The notes under the pieces: generated by a model
Told to the model about the DNA's origin: nothing
What the model saw: the letters and a program-made list of their open reading frames with translations, nothing else
The model's database searches: none
Translations under genes and position numbers: made by a program
Source: Bradyrhizobium sp.
GTDB lineage: Bacteria > Pseudomonadota > Alphaproteobacteria > Rhizobiales > Xanthobacteraceae
Direction of reading: 5' to 3'
NCBI GenBank assembly: GCA_028290165.1
Contig: JAQGKJ010000674.1
Span: 1-7,333 of the forward strand
Length of the DNA stretch: 7,333 nt
Part shown: positions 1 through 5,061 of the stretch, one piece after another
Position numbering within the stretch: the first letter of the stretch is position 1
How the letters are laid out: every line of letters begins with the position of its first letter

Positions 1-22
1 CCGAATGCCCGCATACGAGAAC

Positions 23-38
23 TGGCATATTTGTTGCT
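23..38 (+). promoter_or_regulatory. Sigma-54 (-24/-12) promoter of dctA
   Basis: The 16 bases TGGCATATTTGTTGCT match the sigma-54 consensus TGGCAC-N5-TTGCW. The -24 GG (24-25) and the -12 GC (36-37) are separated by exactly 10 bases, and both TGGCA and TTGCT are intact. Transcription would start near 48-50, leaving a leader of about 43 bases before the ATG at 92. In rhizobia dctA is classically transcribed by RpoN with the DctB/DctD two-component system, so the gene downstream supports the call. The DctD enhancer sites would lie upstream of the window. The promoter also shows that an in-frame ATG at 5 cannot be the start. Confidence 0.82.
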
Positions 39-91
39 GCCGGTATTTTAGCCGATTGGGTAGTTTCAACGGATTACAGGGAGAGCGTTCG

Positions 92-1411
92 ATGGCGACC
101 ATCACTACCGCCGCGCCCGTTGCGCGAAAGCCGCTATACGCGTCGCTGTTCGTGCAAGTCCTTGCCGCACTGCTGCTGGGGATTGTGCTGGGAATGGCGG
201 TTCCCGACTTTGCCATCGGGCTGAAGATCTTCAGCGATGCCTTCTTGAAACTGATTTCGATGATCGTCGCGCCGATCGTGTTCTGCGTGGTCGTGCACGG
301 CATTGCCGGCGCCGGCGACCTCAAAAAGGTCGGCCGGGTCGGGGTCAAGGCGCTGATCTATTTCGAGGCGATGACCACGGTGGCGCTGATCGTCGGCCTT
401 CTGCTCGCCTATTTGTTCGGCCCCGGCCACGGCATGAACATCGACCCGTCGACGCTCGATGCCAAGGCGCTCAATACCTACGCCGACAACGCCCACAAGC
501 TGAAGGGCGGCGGGATCGGCAGCTTCCTCATCAACATCATCCCGACCACTTCGTTTGACGCGCTCGCGCGCAACGACGTGTTGCAGGTGCTGTTTTTCGC
601 TGTCATTTTCGGCATCAGCCTCGCCCTCGTCGGCGGCGAAAAGGGCGAGAAGATCTCCTCCTTGATCGACGCCGTATCCACCGTGCTGTTCCGGGCGATG
701 GGGCTGATCGTGCGGGTCGCTCCGCTCGGCGTGCTCGGCGCGGTCGCCTATACGGTCGGACAATACGGGGTCGGCTCGCTCAAGCAGCTGATCTCGCTGG
801 TGGCTTTATTCTATGTCTCGCTCGCAATCTTCGTGTTCGGCGTGCTCGGCGGCGTGATGGCGCTGGTCGGGCTCAACATCCTCAAATTCATAAGCTATCT
901 GCGTGAGGAACTGACCATCGTGCTGGCGACCGCATCTTCCGACGCCGTGCTGCCGCAGATCATGCGCAAGCTGGAGCGGCTGGGAGTGAAGGATTCGGTG
1001 GTCGGGCTCGTGATCCCCACCGGCTACTCCTTCAATCTGGACGCGTTCTCGATCTACCTGACGCTGGCGGTAGTGTTCATCGCGCAGGCGACCAACACGC
1101 CGCTGTCGTTCGGCGATCTCCTGCTGGTGCTTGGCGTATCCCTGATCACCTCCAAGGGCGCCCACGGCGTCCCCGGCTCCGCGATCGTGATTCTTGCGGC
1201 GACCTTGAACGCGGTGCCGTCCATTCCCGCGATCGGGCTCGTGCTGGTGCTGTCGGTCGACTGGTTCATCGGCATGGCGCGTGCGCTCGGCAATCTGATC
1301 GGCAACTGCGTTGCCACCGTCGTCGTGGCCGCCTGGGAAGGCGATCTCGATCGCGCCAAGGCCACGCAGGTGCTCGATGGCACTGAGCTGGTCGACGTCA
1401 CCGCGGGCTAG
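92..1411 (+). CDS. dctA: C4-dicarboxylate transport protein DctA (dicarboxylate/amino acid:cation symporter family)
   Basis: An inner-membrane secondary transporter of 439 residues, normal for DctA, that probably imports C4-dicarboxylates such as succinate, fumarate or malate with cations. Family landmarks are seen in order: the membrane segment ending in FLKLISMIVAPIVFCVVV, a GMNIDPSTLDAKA loop, hairpin 1 with TASSDAVLPQ (280-289), GLVIPTGYSFNLD in segment 7, hairpin 2 with SKGAHGVPGSA (354-364), and segment 8 with D390, R397, N401 and N405. Asn at the last position is what DctA proteins carry where glutamate transporters have Asp. The start at 92 follows GGGAG at a good distance and lies downstream of the sigma-54 promoter. 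Odd points: the usual NLDGT signature reads NLDAF, and hairpin 2 has H358 where common DctAs have Ala. The family is certain; the exact substrate is less so, because the substrate-site motifs differ. Confidence 0.93.
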   Translation: MATITTAAPVARKPLYASLFVQVLAALLLGIVLGMAVPDFAIGLKIFSDAFLKLISMIVAPIVFCVVVHGIAGAGDLKKVGRVGVKALIYFEAMTTVALIVGLLLAYLFGPGHGMNIDPSTLDAKALNTYADNAHKLKGGGIGSFLINIIPTTSFDALARNDVLQVLFFAVIFGISLALVGGEKGEKISSLIDAVSTVLFRAMGLIVRVAPLGVLGAVAYTVGQYGVGSLKQLISLVALFYVSLAIFVFGVLGGVMALVGLNILKFISYLREELTIVLATASSDAVLPQIMRKLERLGVKDSVVGLVIPTGYSFNLDAFSIYLTLAVVFIAQATNTPLSFGDLLLVLGVSLITSKGAHGVPGSAIVILAATLNAVPSIPAIGLVLVLSVDWFIGMARALGNLIGNCVATVVVAAWEGDLDRAKATQVLDGTELVDVTAG

Positions 1412-1520
1412 CACGCGAAATCATAAATTCTTTGTAAGGATTTTCCGACCTCGCGCGACGTTGAAAAGACGTGAGGAAATGTTGCGTTTGATCTGTCGTC
1501 AGTCGTTCGCACCTCCCGGA

Positions 1521-1546
1521 GAGAGGCCAAACATCATTGGCTTCTC
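1521..1546 (+). promoter_or_regulatory. Stem-loop between dctA and the small secreted gene
   Basis: GAGAGGCCAA (1521-1530) and TTGGCTTCTC (1537-1546) form a 10-pair stem with one G-T wobble and a 6-base loop. It lies about 110 bases after the dctA stop and 21 bases before the next ATG. No T-run follows, so it is not a classical intrinsic terminator. It may end dctA transcripts by another route, protect an RNA 3' end, or shape the leader of the gene at 1568. Just upstream, ACCTCCC (1511-1517) could pair with the purine-rich ribosome binding site at 1557-1560. The function is inferred. Confidence 0.45.
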
Positions 1547-1567
1547 GAATTCTAATGGAGAAACTGA

Positions 1568-1807
1568 ATGACCAAATTTAGACTTCTGACGGCTGGGCTG
1601 ATTGCTGCAGCGATGCTGGCAGCTCCTGTGGCGGCTCGGGAGCACCATCGGAGCGCGCGGCAGCTTGCGGAAGGCGCCGATGTCAGCGCGCCGTCCGCTC
1701 CGCTCTATATTGACGGGCGTATCTGCTACCCGGCTCCGCGCGTGGACGCATTTGCCGGTCAGCCCTGGGATAACGATATCCCTTGCGAACCCGGGCCGGT
1801 CTATTGA
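1568..1807 (+). CDS. Small secreted protein of unknown function, two cysteines
   Basis: A 79-residue protein whose function I do not recognise. The N-terminus is a clear Sec signal peptide: basic MTKFR, a hydrophobic stretch LLTAGLIAAAMLAAP, and a cleavage site after VAA near residue 23. The mature part is about 56 residues. It begins with a His/Arg-rich patch (REHHRSAR) and continues into a Pro-rich section with two cysteines at about residues 53 and 73 (ICYPAPRVDAF and IPCEPG), which could form one disulfide in the periplasm. Small signal-peptide proteins of this style are, from memory, common and multi-copy in Bradyrhizobium; a search would have to confirm that. The start is supported by TGGAG seven bases upstream. 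The gene follows dctA on the same strand after 156 bases, so it probably has its own promoter. A weak EcfG-like element (GGATT, 16 bases, CGTT at 1438-1462) precedes it but matches poorly at -35. Confidence 0.8.
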   Translation: MTKFRLLTAGLIAAAMLAAPVAAREHHRSARQLAEGADVSAPSAPLYIDGRICYPAPRVDAFAGQPWDNDIPCEPGPVY

Positions 1808-1829
1808 TCCGTCGGTGTCGCGAACCGGC

Positions 1830-1973
1830 CTAGCATTCGCTGCTGACCGAATCCCAGATATCGATCCGGCCCTGGACGCTGACTTGGCTGGGCCCGAAGA
1901 GGTCGGACTGGAAACGCAAGTCCGCCAGCCCGACTTCTTCGTGGCGATCATGCCTGCCTGCGCGCGTCGATCG
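1830..1973 (-). other. In-frame reading-frame extension beyond the stop of the LamG-like gene; possible truncated C-terminus or small-gene remnant
   Basis: Directly after the TGA of the gene at 1974-2636, the same minus-strand frame stays open for 47 codons and ends at TAG (1830-1832). The second half (VGLADLRFQSDLFGP, then SQVSVQGRIDIWDSVSSEC) has strong G/C third-position bias, as real genes here do, and contains no ATG. A GTG overlaps the TGA but runs in another frame and stops after nine codons (VTIDARRQA), so a single frameshift would join the two. It could be a tail lost through a nonsense mutation, a broken small gene, or chance. The opposite strand is also open here with weaker codon bias, so a fortuitous frame cannot be excluded. 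Confidence 0.3.
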
Positions 1974-2636
1974 TCACTGCCACGATAGCGATTTCGGAGT
2001 GGGTCCCATCGTGAGGTGATCAAACCGGGTGATGCTGCCCGGTTCAGCCCATAAAGCGATCCGCCCCGCATGCGGGAAGGTCTTGTCGTATCCCGTGAAA
2101 ATCCAGGCCCCGTCGAGATAGACAATAAAGCGATCATCCTGCACCCGAACCGCCAGCGTGTGCCAAACATCGGCGGCTATATCCGCATCGACGCTAACGA
2201 TTTCCTCCGCGACGCCATTGCTGACCTGCAGAAGCAACGCCGTGTTTCTGAGCGCATCGACCTTGACGAGGTAATAGTCTTTCGGCGTAGCCACCCGCAA
2301 TGCGAGGCCTCCGGCCTGACGAGATGCGCCGGAACTTGCCTTGAAATAAAGGGAGAGGTCGCCGTCCTTCAGCGCGGCTGATTGACAAATCGCGAGCGCT
2401 CCTGCGCCTTCGGCGGTTGCGCGACCGTGTTCAATAACGGCGCCGGACGAAGCCGTTGCGTCGGCAACGACGACCCAATCGCGCCGGTCCGCGCCGCCTT
2501 TGCCACAGTCGGCCACTGAAATTTCGATACCGCTCGCGACGATTTCCGCGGCCGTTTGCGCGTCTTGCGCGTGGCCAACCGCCGGCGAGCGCATGAGCAC
2601 CGCTGATATCGCAACAACCAGGATCATTACGCGCAT
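1974..2636 (-). CDS. Secreted LamG / concanavalin A-like fold protein of unknown function
   Basis: A 220-residue protein starting at the ATG at 2636. GGAG lies eight bases upstream of that ATG, whereas the longer TTG-initiated frame (2678) would bury the signal peptide behind an Arg-rich leader. Residues 1-23 form a Sec signal peptide (MRVMILVVAISAVLM, cleavage near GHA). The mature part fits a beta-sandwich of the LamG or GH16-like/DUF1080 type: DLSLYFKAS, GGLALRVATPKDYYLVKVDAL, then VWHTLAVRVQDDRFIVYLDG, GRIALWAEPGSITRFDHLTMG. The pattern "W-H-T-L-x-V-x-V-x-x-D-x-F-x-V-Y-L-D-G" near residues 157-175 is typical of that fold. I see no obvious catalytic Glu pair, so binding of a glycan or another ligand is more likely than hydrolysis. 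It stands alone and convergent to the small secreted gene. The C-terminus may be shortened, because the frame continues past the TGA. Confidence 0.77.
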   Translation of the reverse strand: MRVMILVVAISAVLMRSPAVGHAQDAQTAAEIVASGIEISVADCGKGGADRRDWVVVADATASSGAVIEHGRATAEGAGALAICQSAALKDGDLSLYFKASSGASRQAGGLALRVATPKDYYLVKVDALRNTALLLQVSNGVAEEIVSVDADIAADVWHTLAVRVQDDRFIVYLDGAWIFTGYDKTFPHAGRIALWAEPGSITRFDHLTMGPTPKSLSWQ

Positions 2637-2777
2637 CACCGCGGCTCCAGCCTCTCGACGCCGGCGCAATCGCGCCAAAATTCGACCGGCGCGCTCTCCG
2701 CCGCGGCGTCATACAAGCGACATGCCCGTCGAAAGCACTCCCAGATAGCGTGTCGTTCTGTTTGCCCAGCGGAAAAA

Positions 2778-2809
2778 CTGCCGGCAGGCACTAGCGGTCG
2801 CGCGACCGC
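2778..2809. repeat. Two adjacent perfect palindromes
   Basis: CTGCCGGCAG (2778-2787) is a perfect 10-base palindrome. Six bases later GCGGTCGCGCGACCGC (2794-2809) is a perfect 16-base palindrome. The second can form a six-pair stem with a GCGC loop. On the minus strand the pair is followed by TTTTT (complement of 2773-2777), which gives it a terminator-like look for transcription running leftwards, although the stem next to the T-run is short. They could equally be a regulator binding site or a chance outcome of GC-rich sequence. Confidence 0.45.
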
Positions 2810-2893
2810 CGTATTCCTGGCGCGATCCTATCGCACTTCGTGCGGAACAATGCGCCACCGAACTCAATTGCCGCGGCGGCACTGAAGCGAATG

Positions 2894-2913
2894 AAAAAAA
2901 ATCCGAAACGGCC
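2894..2913 (-). terminator. Possible weak intrinsic terminator (minus strand)
   Basis: Read on the minus strand, GGCCGTTTCGG is followed directly by a run of eight T after one A. The stem is only three strong pairs (CCG/CGG around TTT), which is weak, but a T8 run is rare in this GC-rich region. It lies about 80 bases downstream of the minus-strand mini-ORF (2994-3059), at the right place to end a short transcript of roughly 170-200 bases. Without the mini-ORF I would not call it. Confidence 0.22.
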
Positions 2914-2993
2914 TTCTGATTTGTTGGCTGGAACGAGCATCTATCACGGCCAGCATTGCGAGCATATGAACCAGTTCACATTCTTTGAAGGCC

Positions 2994-3059
2994 TCAAGCG
3001 GATGGCTCCTGAACCACGACCCGCGGGGCTGCGGTTCTTGTGGGCGACGTCGATGGCAT
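2994..3059 (-). CDS. Possible 21-residue peptide with a strong ribosome binding site
   Basis: On the minus strand, a perfect AGGAGG (complement of 3065-3070) stands five bases before an ATG (complement of 3057-3059). That ATG opens a 21-codon frame, MPSTSPTRTAAPRVVVQEPSA, ending in TGA. I do not recognise the peptide; it has no signal sequence, membrane segment or cysteine. It could be a leader peptide, a genuine small protein divergent to soxC, or the head of a gene whose body has been lost. A T-run downstream (2894-2901) could end the transcript. The counter-argument is that CCTCCT on the plus strand may instead matter as an anti-Shine-Dalgarno element in the soxC leader. Coding is unproven. 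Confidence 0.35.
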   Translation of the reverse strand: MPSTSPTRTAAPRVVVQEPSA

Positions 3060-3172
3060 GCTGTCCTCCTGAGATCTGGTTTGCCGGATGTAGACGGCCA
3101 TATCGCAAAGAGCTACCGTAGCGCGTGAGCAAAAAGGGCGATCTATAACGTCCGTACTCAAGGGAGGCTGGG

Positions 3173-4492
3173 ATGGCCAAGGCCAGGTATCGCAACGCGC
3201 GCGGTCAAACTTTGGAAGCCGCAGCCGGAAACGGATTGATCGACCGGCGCGCACTTCTCGGACGCGGCATGGTGTTCGCGGGCGCGATAAGTGCAGGCAT
3301 CGGCCCGTCAGCCGCAGGCGCCGAACCGCTCGCCGACGATCCATGGAGCCTTGAAGTCGGCGACCCGATGCCACTCTACCAGGTGCCGTCGAAGTTTGAG
3401 GCGAAGGTTGCGCGCACGCTGAGCAATCCCAATCACGAGCCGCGTAATTCACATGCACGCACGCCGCACCATCTCCTCGAGGGTACGATCACTCCGAATG
3501 GGCTGCATTTCGCGATCAATCACGCTGGCGTCCCCAATATCGATCCGGATAAGCATCGGCTTGTGATCCATGGTCTGGTGAAGCGGCCGCTGGAGTTCAC
3601 ACTCGAAACACTGTCGCGTTATCCCATGATCTCGCGCGTGTCGTTCGTCGAATGCGGCGGCAACAGCGCCCCGATGTTTTCTCCCGAGCCGATACAGGAG
3701 TCGGTGCAGGCCCTGCACGGGCTTGTCTCCTGCGCAGAGTGGACCGGAGTCAAACTTTCGACCCTGCTGGAGGAAACCGGCATTGATCCCGGTGCGAAAT
3801 GGTTCATCGCAGAAGGCGCGGACTCGCCGCATCTGAGCCGCAGCGTGCCGATGAAGAAGGCGTTGGATGACGCCATGATCGTTCTCTACCAGAACGGCGA
3901 ACGCATCATGCCCGGAAACGGCTATCCGATGCGCCTGCTGCTGCCCGGCTACGAAGGTAACATGAACGTCAAGTTCCTGCGCCGCATCAAGCTCGTGGAA
4001 CAGCCCGCCCTGAGCATGTATGAGGCGCGGACCTATTCGCAGATCCTGCCGAACGGCAAAGCCTACCGGTTCTATTTCCTGCAGGAGGTCAAATCCTTCA
4101 TCACCAACCCTTCGCACGGCATGATGTTGAAGGGTCCTGGTCTCTACGAGATTTCGGGCATCGCGTATTCCGGCACCGACCGGATCGAGAAAGTGATGGT
4201 CTCCGCCGACGGTGGCCAAAGCTGGGCGCAGGCGGCACTTCAAGAACCGGTACTGAGCAAGGCCTTCACCCGCTTCCGCATGCCATGGCGCTGGGACGGC
4301 GGCCCAGCCACGCTGCAGAGCCGGGCGTGGGATGAGGCCGGCAATGTGCAGCCGACCCGCGCCGAATTCGTGGCCGCACGCGGCGAGCTAACGAAACCGG
4401 CGCCGGTCCTGACCTTTCCCAATCAGCACTACAACTCGATCACCAGTTGGGGCGTCGGAAGTCATGGGGAGGTCAAGCATGTTTACGCCTAA
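3173..4492 (+). CDS. soxC: Sulfite dehydrogenase molybdopterin subunit SoxC
   Basis: A 439-residue, full-length SoxC-like enzyme of the sulfite oxidase family. It is a periplasmic molybdenum-cofactor protein that, with SoxD, oxidises sulfite or a protein-bound sulfane sulfur and hands electrons to cytochrome c. A Tat-type signal lies at 23-50 (DRRALLGRG, a hydrophobic stretch, then AAGA), consistent with export of a folded cofactor protein. The molybdenum ligand is Cys161 in FVECGGNS. The oxidoreductase domain (about 85-280) includes AEWTGVKLSTLLEE and the SoxC-like LLPGYEGNMNVKFLRRIKL. The dimerisation domain follows (about 300-405; VSADGGQSW, RAWDEAGNVQPTR). GGGAGG five bases before the ATG sets the start. 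It overlaps soxD by 14 bases, so the two are translationally coupled. No soxXYZAB genes lie alongside, so it may work as a stand-alone sulfite dehydrogenase rather than in full thiosulfate oxidation. Confidence 0.93.
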   Translation: MAKARYRNARGQTLEAAAGNGLIDRRALLGRGMVFAGAISAGIGPSAAGAEPLADDPWSLEVGDPMPLYQVPSKFEAKVARTLSNPNHEPRNSHARTPHHLLEGTITPNGLHFAINHAGVPNIDPDKHRLVIHGLVKRPLEFTLETLSRYPMISRVSFVECGGNSAPMFSPEPIQESVQALHGLVSCAEWTGVKLSTLLEETGIDPGAKWFIAEGADSPHLSRSVPMKKALDDAMIVLYQNGERIMPGNGYPMRLLLPGYEGNMNVKFLRRIKLVEQPALSMYEARTYSQILPNGKAYRFYFLQEVKSFITNPSHGMMLKGPGLYEISGIAYSGTDRIEKVMVSADGGQSWAQAALQEPVLSKAFTRFRMPWRWDGGPATLQSRAWDEAGNVQPTRAEFVAARGELTKPAPVLTFPNQHYNSITSWGVGSHGEVKHVYA

Positions 4493-5015
4493 GCGGGCGA
4501 TCTTTACCGCCTCGCTATTGCTCGCGATAATGACCGATGCCTCATTGGCCGAGACGCCCAATCTCGGCAAGCCGATCGATGAGGCCGCCATCGCTGCCTG
4601 GGACATCAGCATTCTACCCGATGGCACGGGATTGCCGAAAGGCAACGGCACACCGGCGCAGGGCGCTGTGATCTACGCCGAGAAGTGCGCGGCGTGTCAT
4701 GGCGACAACGGCAAAGGCGGTGGCCCCGCCGCCGCCCTGGTGAGTGACGCTGTGATCTCCGGTATCTCCGCGTCGCAGAAAACCATCAAGAATTTCTGGC
4801 CGTATTCAACGACGATCTTTGATTTCGTTCGCCGCGCCATGCCGTTCCAAATGCCGCGTTCGCTCACCGATGATGAAGTCTACGCGCTGACGGCCTACAT
4901 TCTCGCGGAGAACAAATTGATCGGCGCGAACGATACGATGAATGCGCAAACCTTGCCGAAGGTGAAGATGCCCAATCGCGATAACTTCATCATCCGGTTT
5001 CCGGATCGCATTTAG
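4479..5015 (+). CDS. soxD: Sulfite dehydrogenase cytochrome subunit SoxD, one-heme form
   Basis: A 178-residue periplasmic c-type cytochrome that takes electrons from SoxC. A Sec signal peptide covers residues 1-24 (cleavage after ASLA). The single heme site is C70-A-A-C73-H74, and a Met in RAMPFQMP (M121 or M125) is the likely sixth ligand. SoxD-type sequence surrounds it: WDISILPDGTGLPKG before the heme, then FWPYSTTIFDFVRRAMP, SLTDDEVYALTAYIL and LPKVKMPNRDNF. The classical Paracoccus SoxD has two hemes and is roughly twice as long; this protein matches its N-terminal half and stops. The terminal motif is intact and the stop is clean, so it reads as a natural short form, not damage. An ATG at 4464 is in frame, but the ATG at 4479 has GGGAGG six bases upstream and starts directly at the signal peptide. 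Only 46 bases separate it from the convergent gene. Confidence 0.9.
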   Translation: MFTPKRAIFTASLLLAIMTDASLAETPNLGKPIDEAAIAAWDISILPDGTGLPKGNGTPAQGAVIYAEKCAACHGDNGKGGGPAAALVSDAVISGISASQKTIKNFWPYSTTIFDFVRRAMPFQMPRSLTDDEVYALTAYILAENKLIGANDTMNAQTLPKVKMPNRDNFIIRFPDRI

Positions 5016-5061
5016 GTGCATATGTTGTAAGGCGACGTGCGCGCATGAGCCCGCGGCCTGA

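Larger units (their letters stand above)
2637..3172. other. Gene-poor intergenic region between two divergent genes
   Basis: About 540 bases separate the divergent LamG-like gene (-) and soxC (+). Open frames of 60-95 codons exist on both strands, but none shows a recognisable domain together with a good start. The region holds two perfect palindromes near 2778-2809, a short stem-loop CGCAC-TTC-GTGCG (2832-2844), an A8 tract (2894-2901), and a minus-strand mini-ORF with a strong ribosome binding site (2994-3059). The soxC leader, with GGGAGG at 3162-3167, occupies the right end. I found no convincing -35/-10 or sigma-54 promoter for soxC. Confidence 0.6.

Noticed and set aside
5..91. N-terminal extension of DctA by 29 residues from an upstream ATG
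   Set aside because: It would begin upstream of the sigma-54 promoter, is Cys-rich and unlike DctA, and has no ribosome binding site; the ATG at 92 has GGGAG upstream.
134..1414. Long minus-strand open frames across dctA
   Set aside because: They have antisense composition (many Asp, Arg, His, Gln) and lie opposite a certain gene.
1438..1462. EcfG-type promoter (GGATT, 16-base spacer, CGTT) before the small secreted gene
   Set aside because: The -35 box matches only three of five bases of GGAAC, so it is too weak to list as a feature.
2925..2938. Possible sigma-54 promoter for soxC (TTGGCTGGAACGAGC)
   Set aside because: GG and GC are separated by 9 bases instead of 10, and the TTGC half is missing.
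2840..3121. 93-codon plus-strand frame starting at GTG, upstream of soxC
   Set aside because: There is no ribosome site, no recognisable domain and a low-complexity basic start; more likely the soxC leader.
3449..4243. 264-codon open frame on the minus strand
   Set aside because: It is the antisense shadow of soxC, whose motifs and ribosome site are unambiguous.
5016..5061. Bidirectional terminator between soxD and the hydrolase gene
   Set aside because: Short GGCC and CCGCGG repeats occur here, but there is no stable stem with a T-run on either strand.
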